The notes under the pieces: generated by a model | Databases searched by the model: none | What the model saw: only the letters and a program-made list of their open reading frames with translations | What the model was told of the DNA's origin: nothing | Program-made: the position numbers and the translations under genes | Shown: positions 9,140 through 17,541 of the stretch, one piece after another | Layout: each line of letters starts with the position of its first letter | How positions within the stretch are numbered: position 1 is the first letter of the stretch | Origin: Acidaminobacter hydrogenoformans DSM 2784 | GTDB taxonomy: Bacteria; Bacillota; Clostridia; Peptostreptococcales; Acidaminobacteraceae | NCBI RefSeq assembly: GCF_900103005.1 | Contig: NZ_FMWL01000001.1 | Span: forward strand, 1-64,000 | DNA length: 64,000 bases | Direction: 5' to 3'

Positions 9140-9553
9140 TTACGCGATGACGATCATAACGTCTCCGGAATTCACGGAAGCTCCCTTTGAAACGCTGATT
9201 TGAGCCACTTTACCTGCTACTGGAGCCATGATCTCATTTTCCATTTTCATGGCTTCGAGGATCATCAGGACATCATTTGTCTGAACCGTGTCACCTACAG
9301 CCACCTTGATGTCCAGTACCGTACCTGGCATTGGTGCGCTGACAGTGGAACCGCCTGCTACCGGGGCTGCTGCTGGCGCTGCCGCAGGGGCTGGTGCTGC
9401 TGCAGCTGCTGCTGGTGCTGGCGTTGGCGCAGGGGCTGGCGCTGCTTTAGGTGCTGCTGCCGGACGTGCCGGCATTGCAGGCATCGCGCCGCCAATTTCT
9501 TCTACTTCAACTTCATAAGCCTTGCCATTGACCGTGATATTAAACTTTCTCAT
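9140..9553 (-). CDS. mmdC: Biotin carrier subunit of methylmalonyl-CoA decarboxylase
   Basis: This 137-residue protein has three parts. A short N-terminal segment (MRKFNITVNGKAYEVEVEEI) is followed by a long flexible Ala/Pro linker (about residues 24-67) and a C-terminal biotinyl domain with EAMKMEN. Lys103 is the expected biotin attachment site. It carries CO2 from the carboxyltransferase MmdA to the membrane subunit MmdB. The ATG follows GAGGAGGATC. It is separated from mmdD by 133 bases, the largest internal gap of the operon, in which I see no further gene beyond a 17-codon open frame without support. Confidence 0.93.
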   Translation of the reverse strand: MRKFNITVNGKAYEVEVEEIGGAMPAMPARPAAAPKAAPAPAPTPAPAAAAAAPAPAAAPAAAPVAGGSTVSAPMPGTVLDIKVAVGDTVQTNDVLMILEAMKMENEIMAPVAGKVAQISVSKGASVNSGDVMIVIA

Positions 9554-9686
9554 GAAAGATCCTCCTCGGCTATTGTTTCATTCTTTTTTGTTCTTTTAAT
9601 TTACACCTATGACTGTTTTTCCTGTTTCTCTGGACCTTCACCGCCCACTTTATGGGGCATGCTCCAGGCCTTTTCAAGCACCGCCT

Positions 9687-10118
9687 CTAAAAGCGGGTGT
9701 TCATCTGCTCGCTGCGGCCGGCTCTGGACCAAGACGGCGTCTGATCTGGCAGCGGTCTCACGTTCCTCACCACAATATTATGCATGGACGTGTTCAGAGA
9801 TGCCGCAATGGCTGCCGTCAGGACCGCAATCAGATTTTCATCCTCCTGTGGCTCCCCAGTGGCTGCCGCCGGCGCTGGTGCCGCTGGCGCCGGTGCTGCC
9901 TTCGCTTTTTCAACTGTCGCCGCTTGCGCAATCGAATTCTTGGTCTCAAAGCCTGTGATAATCTTCGACATCAGAACCGTCATGCCCCAAATCGCGACCA
10001 ATGCCGCAAAGGTAATCCCCATGCCCAGCACCGTAACAAAAAGGGAGGTGACGATCCGTTCGCCCAGTCCAAGCGTGTGGATGGTTTCTGGATTGACAAA
10101 GTTTGCAAAATTACCCAT
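9687..10118 (-). CDS. mmdD: OadG/MmdD-type small membrane subunit of the decarboxylase
   Basis: The 143-residue protein has one transmembrane helix (about residues 22-47, RIVTSLFVTVLGMGITF onward). An Ala/Pro-rich linker and a C-terminal domain with AVLTAAIAASLN and TPSWSRAGRSEQMNTR follow. In the oxaloacetate and methylmalonyl-CoA decarboxylases this subunit holds the carboxyltransferase and the membrane subunit together. GAGGAGTGATAT precedes the ATG. It lies 20 bases after mmdA. I do not see a separate epsilon-subunit gene of the Veillonella type. Confidence 0.85.
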   Translation of the reverse strand: MGNFANFVNPETIHTLGLGERIVTSLFVTVLGMGITFAALVAIWGMTVLMSKIITGFETKNSIAQAATVEKAKAAPAPAAPAPAAATGEPQEDENLIAVLTAAIAASLNTSMHNIVVRNVRPLPDQTPSWSRAGRSEQMNTRF

Positions 10119-10138
10119 TCATATCACTCCTCGCTGGT

Positions 10139-11686
10139 TTAAAGCGGAACGTTCCCATGCTTCTTCGCCGGACGTGTCTCACGCTTTGAAGACAGCATAT
10201 TCAGCGCATCCGCAATGCGAGGCCGCGTCGCGGATGGTTCAATGACATCGTCAACAAAACCGCGCTCCGCTGCCTTGTATGGCGTCGCGAATTCATCCGT
10301 GTACTCCTGTACCTTTTTCGCGCGCTCTGCTGCCGCATCTGTCGCTTCAGAGATCTCCTTGCGGAAGATGATATTGGCCGCGCCCTGAGGACCCATGACC
10401 GCGATCTCTGCCGTTGGCCACGCCAAGACTAAATCCGCGCCAAGGTCTTTGGAACACATTGCCAGGTAAGCGCCGCCGTAAGCTTTTCTCACGATCAATG
10501 TAATCTTAGGTACCGTTGCCTCACTGTAAGCATAGAGCATTTTTGCCCCGTGGCGGATGATGCCGCCGTACTCCTGAGTCGTGCCCGGCAGGAACCCTGG
10601 AACGTCGACAATGTTCAGAAGCGGTATGTTGAACGCGTCGCAGGTGCGAATAAAGCGCCCGGACTTGTCCGATGCGTTGATATCCAGGCAGCCCGCCAGG
10701 AATTTTGGCTGGTTGGCAATGATGCCAATGGATTGGCCGCCCACTCTGGCAAAGCCGGTGAGGATGTTCTTCGCATAGTGTGGCATGTACTCCATAAAAT
10801 CGCCGTTGTCAACGATCTGACGGATGATGTCGTGCATGTCGTATGCTTTGTTGGGATTGTCCGGCATCAGAGTATCAAGCGCCTCAACGATTGTATTGAC
10901 GTCGTCGCCCGTCTCAAACACCGGAGGATTCTCCATGTTGTTGGATGGCAGGAAGTCGAGGAGTCTGCGGATTTCCGCGATACAAACCTCATCATTCGCC
11001 GACATGAAGTGCGCGACCCCTGAGACGCTGTTGTGGGTCATGGCGCCGCCGAGGGCTTCCGCGCTGACCTCTTCCCCTGTCACGGTCTTGATGACCTGAG
11101 GACCTGTGATAAACATCTGGGAAGTCTGATCCACCATAAACGTGAAGTCTGTCAGCGCCGGTGAGTACACCGCGCCGCCTGCGCATGGCCCCATGATGGC
11201 TGTGATCTGAGGAATAACCCCGGATGCCAGCGTGTTCTTGAAGAAGATTTTGCCGTAGCCGGAAAGGGCATCTACCGCTTCCTGGATGCGGGCACCGCCG
11301 GAATCATTGAGTCCGACGACTGGTGCGCCAACCTTGAGCGCATTGTCCATGACCTTGCAAATCTTCGCCGCGTGCATTTCCCCAAGGGAGCCGCCAACGA
11401 CCGTAAAGTCCTGGGCATAAGCATACACCAGTCTGCCGTCAACATAGCCATAGCCTGTGACAACGCCCTCTGCAGGCGCGTCGACCTTTTCCATGCCAAA
11501 GTTGGTGCAGCGGTGTTTCATAAACGCGTCGAGCTCGACAAAAGTGTTTTCGTCAAACAGCAGGAGCATGCGCTCACGCGCTGTCAGCTTGCCGCTTTCG
11601 TGCTGCTTCTCTATGCGCTTCTTCCCGCCGGCTTCGATGATCTTTGCTTTTCTTTTCCGCAGATCCTCAATTTTGTTGATGGACAT
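10139..11686 (-). CDS. mmdA: Methylmalonyl-CoA decarboxylase alpha subunit (carboxyltransferase)
   Basis: MmdA (515 residues, the usual length) transfers the carboxyl group of (S)-methylmalonyl-CoA to biotin, releasing propionyl-CoA. Acetyl-CoA carboxylase/propionyl-CoA carboxylase beta-type crotonase folds are visible twice. The oxyanion-forming segments are [19 protein letters not shown] near residue 130 and [20 protein letters not shown] near 420. The C-terminal half contains [20 protein letters not shown]. It is preceded by GGAGGTTATACGTT. It sits between mce and the membrane and biotin subunits in one operon, which identifies it as decarboxylase rather than as a biotin-dependent carboxylase; no biotin carboxylase gene is present. 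Confidence 0.94.
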   Translation of the reverse strand: MSINKIEDLRKRKAKIIEAGGKKRIEKQHESGKLTARERMLLLFDENTFVELDAFMKHRCTNFGMEKVDAPAEGVVTGYGYVDGRLVYAYAQDFTVVGGSLGEMHAAKICKVMDNALKVGAPVVGLNDSGGARIQEAVDALSGYGKIFFKNTLASGVIPQITAIMGPCAGGAVYSPALTDFTFMVDQTSQMFITGPQVIKTVTGEEVSAEALGGAMTHNSVSGVAHFMSANDEVCIAEIRRLLDFLPSNNMENPPVFETGDDVNTIVEALDTLMPDNPNKAYDMHDIIRQIVDNGDFMEYMPHYAKNILTGFARVGGQSIGIIANQPKFLAGCLDINASDKSGRFIRTCDAFNIPLLNIVDVPGFLPGTTQEYGGIIRHGAKMLYAYSEATVPKITLIVRKAYGGAYLAMCSKDLGADLVLAWPTAEIAVMGPQGAANIIFRKEISEATDAAAERAKKVQEYTDEFATPYKAAERGFVDDVIEPSATRPRIADALNMLSSKRETRPAKKHGNVPL

Positions 11687-11709
11687 AACGTATAACCTCC
11701 AGTCGGTTT

Positions 11710-12117
11710 TTACTCGTTGCGTTCGCTGAGTTCGATCAGGACACGGCCTGTGCTCTTAGGGTGCATAAACGCGATTTTCGCGCCGCCAGCACCATAACGA
11801 GGCGATTCGTCGATCATTCTGAGACCTTTCTCTTTCATAGCCTCGATCGCTTCTTCAATGTTATCGACTCTGAAGGCGATATGCTGGATCCCTTCGCCAT
11901 TCTTTTCGATAAACTTCGCTATAGGACCATCTGGAGATGTCGACTCCAGAAGCTCCACCTCTGTATCGCCTACCGGAAGAAATGCGACCCTGACCTTTTG
12001 CTCCTCGACAACCTCCGTGCCAGCGAGCTCGAGGCCAAGTACTTCTGTGTAAACCTTAACAGCTTCATCAAGGTTGCTGACAGCTATGCCAATATGGTCA
12101 ACTTTTAAAGCTTTCAT
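11710..12117 (-). CDS. mce: Methylmalonyl-CoA epimerase
   Basis: The epimerase interconverts (R)- and (S)-methylmalonyl-CoA, linking the mutase product to the decarboxylase substrate. The 135-residue protein has the two-module VOC fold. The metal ligands are in [15 protein letters not shown] (His near residue 7), GIQHIAFRV (His near 79) and VLIELSE (Glu near 131). AAGGAGG stands nine bases before the ATG. It lies 23 bases before mmdA and 65 bases after meaB, within the propionate operon. Confidence 0.94.
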   Translation of the reverse strand: MKALKVDHIGIAVSNLDEAVKVYTEVLGLELAGTEVVEEQKVRVAFLPVGDTEVELLESTSPDGPIAKFIEKNGEGIQHIAFRVDNIEEAIEAMKEKGLRMIDESPRYGAGGAKIAFMHPKSTGRVLIELSERNE

Positions 12118-12182
12118 GCAAAATACCTCCTTTTGTCAGTGGGTTCCTATCCCACTGGAATTTATATGTTGCCCGCAAGGAA

Positions 12183-13112
12183 TTAAAGCACACTCTGAAT
12201 CAATTCTTCTGTCGCTGTCAAAGGATCCGTGACGCGCTGAGCGACTTCCATAGCCAGCTTTTCGACACGTTCCGCCTTGACATCGTGGTTCAGCAGCTGC
12301 TCAATGATGCGGGATTTTACCATTTCAATCAATTCGTTCTTGGCATTTTCAGCTCTGCGCTTCATAAATTCGCCACTGCGCATCATGTAATGCCTGTGGT
12401 CTTCAATGGCCTCAAACAACTCTTCTATGCCTTTATTATCCACCGCAATGACCATTTTGACCGGCGGTCTCCAATCCGCATGAGAAAAGTCGAGCATCAT
12501 TTCGATCTCGCGCGCAGTTCTTTTCGCGCCGTCACGATCCGCCTTATTGACGGCGAATACGTCACCAATCTCCATAATCCCGGCTTTGATCGCCTGAATG
12601 TCATCCCCAAGCCCTGGTACACTGACCATGACGGTCGTGTCAGAATTCTTGACAATGTCGACTTCAGATTGTCCAACGCCCACGGTTTCGACAAAAATAT
12701 ACTCTGCGCCGTAGATGTCCAAAATCTTTACCGCCGCACTGGTCGCCTCTGAAATACCTCCAAGGTGACCTCTGGCGCCCATACTTCTCACAAAGACACC
12801 TGGATCGGTCGCCAGATCCGACATGCGGACGCGGTCGCCCAAGATGGCACCGCCAGTGAAAGGACTCGTTGGATCTATTGCTATAACACCGACTTTGGCA
12901 CCCGTCTTACGAACATGCTTGACCAGCTTGTCCGTCAAAGTGCTTTTGCCTGCGCCCGGGGGCCCTGTAATCCCAATAATATAGGCCTTTCCGCTCTCGC
13001 TGTATAACCGGCGCATAATTTCGTCTGCTTCAGGCGCCTTGTTTTCCACCAAGGTGATCAGGCGCGCCGCAGCGCGCCGATCTCCCATTAGCAGCTTTTC
13101 AGCAAGTTCCAT
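12183..13112 (-). CDS. meaB: Methylmalonyl-CoA mutase-associated GTPase MeaB (ArgK family)
   Basis: MeaB is a G3E-family GTPase that loads and protects the B12 cofactor of methylmalonyl-CoA mutase. The 309-residue protein has the Walker A motif GPPGAGKST at residues 50-58. IDPTSPFTGGAILGDRVRM (switch and Mg region) and NKAD for guanine recognition follow. ETVGVGQSE is typical of the family. It starts 11 bases after mcmB and is surely co-transcribed with both mutase subunits. Confidence 0.94.
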   Translation of the reverse strand: MELAEKLLMGDRRAAARLITLVENKAPEADEIMRRLYSESGKAYIIGITGPPGAGKSTLTDKLVKHVRKTGAKVGVIAIDPTSPFTGGAILGDRVRMSDLATDPGVFVRSMGARGHLGGISEATSAAVKILDIYGAEYIFVETVGVGQSEVDIVKNSDTTVMVSVPGLGDDIQAIKAGIMEIGDVFAVNKADRDGAKRTAREIEMMLDFSHADWRPPVKMVIAVDNKGIEELFEAIEDHRHYMMRSGEFMKRRAENAKNELIEMVKSRIIEQLLNHDVKAERVEKLAMEVAQRVTDPLTATEELIQSVL

Positions 13113-13123
13113 GTCATCACCGC

Positions 13124-13519
13124 TTATCGCTTGATGTTGTTTCGAATGAACTCAATGGTCACATCCGTTGGTGTGCCTGGGGTAAATACTTCCGCAACGC
13201 CATGCTCCTTAAGAAAAGGAATGTCATCAGCCGGAATGACGCCGCCAGCGACGAGAAGGACATCTGTAGCGCCTTCCTTCTTCAGAAGTTCTGCGATTTT
13301 TGGTATCAATGTGCCATGAGCGCCGGAAAGAATGCTGACTGCGACACAGTCGACGTCTTCCTGGATGGCAGCGTTTGTAATTTGCTCTGGCGTTTGTCTG
13401 AGGCCGGTGTAAATGACTTCCATGCCTGCGTCTCTAAGTGCTCTCGCTATAACCTTGGCGCCGCGGTCATGTCCGTCCAGGCCAGGCTTTGAAACCAATA
13501 CTCTGATAGGTCTATCCAT
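13124..13519 (-). CDS. mcmB: Methylmalonyl-CoA mutase, separate cobalamin-binding subunit
   Basis: This 131-residue protein is only the Rossmann-like B12 domain that in many bacteria is the C-terminus of MutB. It shows the base-off motif DGHDRG with the cobalt-coordinating His near residue 17. SILSGAH near residue 65 and VAGGVIP near 95 hold the dimethylbenzimidazole tail. I place the start at ATG 13519, seven bases after GGGAGG. The in-frame ATG at 13534 would put the ribosome site inside the gene. It lies 25 bases after mcmA. Confidence 0.93.
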   Translation of the reverse strand: MDRPIRVLVSKPGLDGHDRGAKVIARALRDAGMEVIYTGLRQTPEQITNAAIQEDVDCVAVSILSGAHGTLIPKIAELLKKEGATDVLLVAGGVIPADDIPFLKEHGVAEVFTPGTPTDVTIEFIRNNIKR

Positions 13520-13544
13520 GATTGATCCTCCCATTTAAATCAAA

Positions 13545-15221
13545 TTAGAGTTTTACGCTTTGCTGATATTCGCCGAAGACTTCACGCATAACGCCACAAA
13601 TTTCACCGAGGGTCGCGTACGCACGAACCGCTTCCAAAACAAATGACATGACATTTTCAGTGCCTTCACAAGCGTTCTTGAGGGCAGCTAATGTTGCTTC
13701 GACAACTGCGTTGTCGCGTTTCGAGCGAAGCTCAGCAAGCCTTGCCTTCTGATTTTCGCCAACAGAAAGGTCGACGCGGAGCAGCCCTTGAGGCGCAGCT
13801 TCTTCCACTTGATATTTATTCAGGCCAACAACAATGCGCTGGCTGGATTCAATTTCTTTTTGATATTTGTAAGACGCATCCATGATTTCCTGCTGGATGT
13901 ACCCGAGGTCGATTGCGCGAGGCGCGCCGCCAAGCTCGTCAATTTTGCGGATGTAAGCCATTGCCTGCTCTTCAATCGCTGTAGTTTGAGCTTCAATGTA
14001 ATAGGAGCCAGCAAGCGGATCTACTGTATTGGTAACGCCGCTCTCATAGCCTACGATTTGCTGAGTTCTGAGCGCGATTTGAACGGACGCTTCAGTTGGA
14101 AGCGCGAGGGCCTCGTCTCTTGAGTTCGTGTGGAGAGACTGCGTACCGCCAAGAACTGCGGCCAATGTCTGGATCGCGACGCGGACAATATTGTTGTCCG
14201 GCTGCTGAGCTGTCAGTGTAGAACCACCAGTTTGAGTATGGAATTTGAGGGACATGGATTTAGGATCCTTCGCGCCAAAGCGCTCTTTCATGATCCTTGC
14301 CCAAAGTCTTCTCGCTGCTCTAAATTTCGCGACCTCTTCAAGCAGGTCATTATGCGCGTTGAAGAAGAAGGAAAGTCTTGGCGCGAAGCTGTCGACGTCA
14401 AGGCCAGCTTTAATGGCTGCTTCGACATAGGCGATGCCGTCAGCAAGCGTGAAGCCTACTTCTTGAGCCGCCGTTGAACCGGCTTCGCGGATGTGGTAAC
14501 CGGAAATGGAAATTGTATTCCACTGTGGAACCTCTTTGGAGCAGTAAGCGAAGATGTCCGTGATCAATCTCATGGAAGGATCCGTTGGGAAAATGTATGT
14601 ACCGCGGGCAATGTACTCCTTAAGGATGTCATTCTGGATCGTGCCGCGGAGCTTGTCTGCTGAAACGCCCTGTTTTTCACCAACTGCAATATACATTGCA
14701 AGGAGAACGGCGGCAGGCGCATTGATGGTCATGGAAGTGGATACTTTATCAAGCGGAATGCCATCAAAGAGGATTTCCATGTCAGCCAGGGAGTCAATTG
14801 CGACGCCAACTTTACCGACTTCACCCTCTGAAAGTGCGTGATCAGAGTCATAACCAATCTGAGTTGGGAGGTCAAACGCAACTGAGAGACCGCTTGAACC
14901 CTGCTCTACAAGGAACTTGTAACGCTTGTTGGACTCTTCTGCAGTCGCGAAGCCCGCGTACATACGCATGGTCCAAAGCTGGCCGCGGTACATGGTAGGC
15001 TGGACGCCTCTCGTGTACGGGAATTGTCCCGGAAGGCCCAAATCCGTCTCGTAGTCAAGTCCTGCAACATCAACTGGTGTGTAAAGTCTGTTGACAGGTT
15101 CGCCTGATCCCGTTTCGAAGACCTTGTAACGTTCAGGGCGCTTTGCGAGGGAAGCTTCCGTTTTCTCTTCATAAGCGGTGACTTTCGCTTGTAATGCGTC
15201 GATCTTTTCCTTTTCGTACAT
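13545..15221 (-). CDS. mcmA: Methylmalonyl-CoA mutase, catalytic (substrate-binding) subunit
   Basis: The 558-residue chain is the TIM-barrel part of the mutase that rearranges succinyl-CoA and (R)-methylmalonyl-CoA by a radical path. Family motifs include [37 protein letters not shown] and [19 protein letters not shown], and [19 protein letters not shown] follows. It stops where the B12 domain begins in fused enzymes, and that domain is the next gene. AGAGGAGGAAA precedes the ATG. It is the first gene of an eight-gene operon ending at mmdB. Confidence 0.95.
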   Translation of the reverse strand: MYEKEKIDALQAKVTAYEEKTEASLAKRPERYKVFETGSGEPVNRLYTPVDVAGLDYETDLGLPGQFPYTRGVQPTMYRGQLWTMRMYAGFATAEESNKRYKFLVEQGSSGLSVAFDLPTQIGYDSDHALSEGEVGKVGVAIDSLADMEILFDGIPLDKVSTSMTINAPAAVLLAMYIAVGEKQGVSADKLRGTIQNDILKEYIARGTYIFPTDPSMRLITDIFAYCSKEVPQWNTISISGYHIREAGSTAAQEVGFTLADGIAYVEAAIKAGLDVDSFAPRLSFFFNAHNDLLEEVAKFRAARRLWARIMKERFGAKDPKSMSLKFHTQTGGSTLTAQQPDNNIVRVAIQTLAAVLGGTQSLHTNSRDEALALPTEASVQIALRTQQIVGYESGVTNTVDPLAGSYYIEAQTTAIEEQAMAYIRKIDELGGAPRAIDLGYIQQEIMDASYKYQKEIESSQRIVVGLNKYQVEEAAPQGLLRVDLSVGENQKARLAELRSKRDNAVVEATLAALKNACEGTENVMSFVLEAVRAYATLGEICGVMREVFGEYQQSVKL

Positions 15222-15256
15222 GCAAAATTTCCTCCTCTTGATTGCGCTTGGTTTTT

Positions 15257-15284
15257 AGAATATCAGATCTTACAGTTTCATCAA
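15257..15284 (-). promoter_or_regulatory. Candidate promoter for the mcmA-mmdB operon
   Basis: The minus strand shows TTGATG at 15284-15279, a 16-base spacer and TATTCT at 15262-15257, with a leader of about 30 bases. Both boxes match four of six consensus positions, so it is only moderate. I see no cobalamin riboswitch in the 364-base gap before mcmA. Confidence 0.4.
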
Positions 15285-15452
15285 AGTCATGAAGCATGGA
15301 ATTCGCCGAGTGTGGGTTAAATAACGACGCCACTTGCGCCACTTGGCTTATTTTTTTAAACCAAAGTCCATGACCTGAAACAAACAACCCTTTCAGAATG
15401 ATCCTCAGAGCATTCCTCCCTTGAATATGTACTTGAAGTGACTTGGTGGCAA

Positions 15453-15511
15453 CAAAAAAAGTTAGACTCCAAAAAAAGCTATTAAACACATAGCCAATCG
15501 GTCATCTAACT
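15453..15511 (-). terminator. Two nested intrinsic terminators between DUF3870 and mcmA
   Basis: On the minus strand GGCTAT and AGCTAT-type arms (15495-15490 with 15482-15477) form a 6-pair hairpin followed by U7. An outer pair AGTTAGA/TCTAACT (15511-15505 with 15466-15460) encloses it and is also followed by U7. They should insulate the mcm-mmd operon from the upstream gene. Confidence 0.65.
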
Positions 15512-15585
15512 GTTGACTCCCAAGGATAGACAGGAGAGCGTCCTGCCCAGTTGAAAATCGAGTTAAATTTCCAGGCGTCTCTGAA

Positions 15586-15903
15586 TTAGGATTCGCTGAG
15601 GATCTGCCTGTACTTCTCGTATGCAATTTTAATTGCAGAAATTAACGCTTTCCTGGCTGAACCAAAGTATCTCAGCGTTAAGGCTTCTTCTATTTCTGAA
15701 ATGTGCTCCAGCGATTTTCCAACCAGCAAATCCTTGATGAATTTTTTGGCGAGATCAGTGACCAATGAGCATTCCACGTCCAAAATCAGCCCTGTATCCT
15801 TGTCGACCACCATGCCGACGACCATGACTGTATACATTTCTTCAGCTGTAATACCCTGTGGCAATCTGGCATATCCCGAGATAAATATTTCGGATGTTTT
15901 CAT
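15586..15903 (-). CDS. DUF3870 domain protein, function unknown
   Basis: This 105-residue soluble protein matches my memory of the DUF3870 family (MKTSEIFISGYARLPQGITAEE-like start, conserved GLILDVECSL and RYFGSARKALI). The family has no established function. I place the start at ATG 15903, since GGTGGGTG lies about seven bases upstream; the longer TTG reading at 15918 would cover that site. It is a single-gene unit between a candidate promoter at 15936-15963 and tandem terminators. Confidence 0.75.
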   Translation of the reverse strand: MKTSEIFISGYARLPQGITAEEMYTVMVVGMVVDKDTGLILDVECSLVTDLAKKFIKDLLVGKSLEHISEIEEALTLRYFGSARKALISAIKIAYEKYRQILSES

Positions 15904-15935
15904 GCACGCACCCACCAAAATGAAATCTTACTTTC

Positions 15936-15963
15936 ATATTAACATGAGGTTTCCAATTTGTAA
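15936..15963 (-). promoter_or_regulatory. Candidate promoter for the DUF3870 gene
   Basis: Minus-strand TTACAA at 15963-15958, a 16-base spacer and TAATAT at 15941-15936 lie about 35 bases before the start codon. The rest of the 303-base gap upstream holds the malic enzyme terminator and no gene. Confidence 0.45.
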
Positions 15964-16048
15964 ATTTAATAACAAGGATTTCAGGCTGAATTTCCAAAAA
16001 AAATCCGGAGATTCCAAGGCTTGTATACAATTATACCCGTATATTTTG

Positions 16049-16120
16049 AAAAAAGGCACATTTGCAGCAAATTTTGCAGAGGTTAAGTTGGCCTCTTCAA
16101 AATTTCTCCAAATGTGCCTT
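16049..16120 (-). terminator. Long-stem intrinsic terminator of the malic enzyme gene
   Basis: The arms AAGGCACATTTG and CAAATGTGCCTT (16053-16064 with 16109-16120) pair perfectly. After a small internal loop, AAATTTTG/CAAAATTT and AGAGG/CCTCT continue the stem, for about 25 pairs in all. U6 follows on the minus strand. Confidence 0.85.
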
Positions 16121-16159
16121 GTAATTCAAATTAAACATTGGTTGAACAGACTATTATTA

Positions 16160-16169
16160 GCCGATGGTC
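16160..16169 (-). repeat. Partial copy (10 of 14 bases) of the GACCATCGGCAGAA motif
   Basis: The minus strand reads GACCATCGGC here, 38 bases beyond the malic enzyme stop codon; the following four bases differ from the longer motif. Confidence 0.6.
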
Positions 16170-16206
16170 ACTTCTGCCAGCCCATCGCCTCAGCATACGC
16201 CGCCGC

Positions 16207-17376
16207 TTATCTCGCGACGCCGCTTTCCACTGCGGCTTTCCGCACCGCTTCAGCGACATTTTTCGCCACTTGGGGATCAAACGCCTTAGGGAGGACATAT
16301 TCCGGCGTCAGCTCGTCCTCTTCCACCGTCGCTGCGATCGCCTCCGCCGCGGCAATCTTCATAGCCATATTGATATCCCTCGCCCGCACGTCCAGAGCAC
16401 CTCTGAAAATTCCCGGAAAAGCCAGTACGTTGTTCACCTGGTTGGCAAAGTCAGACCGCCCAGTCCCAACAATAAAGGCTCCTGCCTTAAGCGCTTCATC
16501 CGGCATGATTTCCGGCGTAGGATTTGCCATCGCAAGAACAACCGCCTTATCCGCCATAGCCGAGATGGCTTCTCCCGTGAGGATCTTTGGACCTGAAACG
16601 CCTATGAAGACATCTTTTCCTTTCAGGATGTCCACCAGTAACCCCTGCTCATCCCGCTTGTTTAATTTTGGCATTAAAATCCGCTGAGCCCCATTCGCAT
16701 GGTCGCTGAGGCTGCACAGCGCGCCTTTTCGGTCACAGACAATGATGTTGCCCACGCCTCGCTCAAGGAGAAGCTCCGCAATTGCCAGGCCCGCAGAGCC
16801 GGCACCACTGATCACCACTTCAAGCTCCGAGAACGGTTTGCCGGTCAGCTTGCTGGCATTGATCAGAGCTGCCAAAACAACAATGGCTGTTCCGTGCTGA
16901 TCGTCATGAAATACCGGAATGTCAAGCTCTTCTTTGAGTCTGCGTTCAATTTCAAAGCAGCGCGGCGCGGAAATATCCTCGAGATTGATCCCCCCAAAGA
17001 CAGGCTCGAGCAGTTTGACCGCATGTACGATCTCGTCCACATCCTTCGTTGCCAGACAAATAGGGAACGCGTCCACGTCACCAAAAGTCTTGAACAGGAT
17101 CGCCTTGCCTTCCATGACCGGAAGCGCGGCTTCTGGACCAATATCACCGAGGCCCAGGACAGCGGTACCATCCGTTACGACCGCCACCAAGTTGCCTTTG
17201 CTGGTATAGCGGTATACCTCATCTTTATTTTCAGCAATTTTTCTGCAGGGTTCAGCGACCCCAGGCGTATACGCCACAGACAAATCTACGCTGTCCGCGA
17301 CCTCCACCTTGGACACCACAGAGATTTTTCCTTTATGCTTTTCATGCAAGTCCAGAGCCATTTGATTGTAATCCAT
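16207..17376 (-). CDS. maeB: NAD(P)-dependent malic enzyme, short form
   Basis: The 389-residue enzyme decarboxylates L-malate to pyruvate, yielding NAD(P)H. It has SVAYTPGVAEPC near residue 34 (active-site Tyr), TDGTAVLGLGDIGPEAALPVMEGK near 70, and DDQHGTAIVVLAALINA near 140. The nucleotide-binding motif VISGAGSAGLAIAELLL lies near 170. It lacks the C-terminal phosphotransacetylase-like domain of long MaeB proteins. It would connect the dicarboxylate part of propionate fermentation to pyruvate. It is a monocistronic unit with a clear promoter and terminator. The cofactor (NAD or NADP) cannot be decided from what I see. Confidence 0.92.
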   Translation of the reverse strand: MDYNQMALDLHEKHKGKISVVSKVEVADSVDLSVAYTPGVAEPCRKIAENKDEVYRYTSKGNLVAVVTDGTAVLGLGDIGPEAALPVMEGKAILFKTFGDVDAFPICLATKDVDEIVHAVKLLEPVFGGINLEDISAPRCFEIERRLKEELDIPVFHDDQHGTAIVVLAALINASKLTGKPFSELEVVISGAGSAGLAIAELLLERGVGNIIVCDRKGALCSLSDHANGAQRILMPKLNKRDEQGLLVDILKGKDVFIGVSGPKILTGEAISAMADKAVVLAMANPTPEIMPDEALKAGAFIVGTGRSDFANQVNNVLAFPGIFRGALDVRARDINMAMKIAAAEAIAATVEEDELTPEYVLPKAFDPQVAKNVAEAVRKAAVESGVAR

Positions 17377-17417
17377 AATTCAGCCACCTTTCTGTTCTGC
17401 TATTCATCGTCTCATTC

Positions 17418-17446
17418 ATATTATGATTGATTGCCCAGCCCGTCAA
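17418..17446 (-). promoter_or_regulatory. Promoter of the malic enzyme gene
   Basis: The minus strand has TTGACG at 17446-17441, a 17-base spacer and TAATAT at 17423-17418, about 40 bases upstream of the ATG. Confidence 0.75.
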
Positions 17447-17474
17447 GCGCAAGCTGCTTTTTCGGGGCGACAAG

Positions 17475-17514
17475 AAAAAACGGGAAGATGATGCACTGGC
17501 ATCAGCTTCCCGTT
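17475..17514 (-). terminator. Intrinsic terminator of ftsH
   Basis: AACGGGAAG-A-TGATGC pairs with GCATCA-G-CTTCCCGTT (15 pairs, one mismatch, loop of four). Six U follow on the minus strand. Confidence 0.9.
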
Positions 17515-17541
17515 GTAACTTTATTATCAACACCTCAAAGC

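Noticed and set aside
9200..10245. Plus-strand open frames of 150-250 codons opposite mmdC and mmdD
   Set aside because: They arise from the GC-rich Ala/Pro linkers read on the other strand and are mostly Cys, Trp and Arg, unlike real proteins here.
15222..15452. Cobalamin riboswitch before the B12-dependent mutase operon
   Set aside because: I could find no B12-box or the expected long fold; only a moderate promoter and a GCCACTTG direct repeat are seen.
15169..15489. 106-codon minus-strand frame upstream of mcmA
   Set aside because: It overlaps the mcmA start, runs through its ribosome site and promoter, and has no ribosome site of its own.
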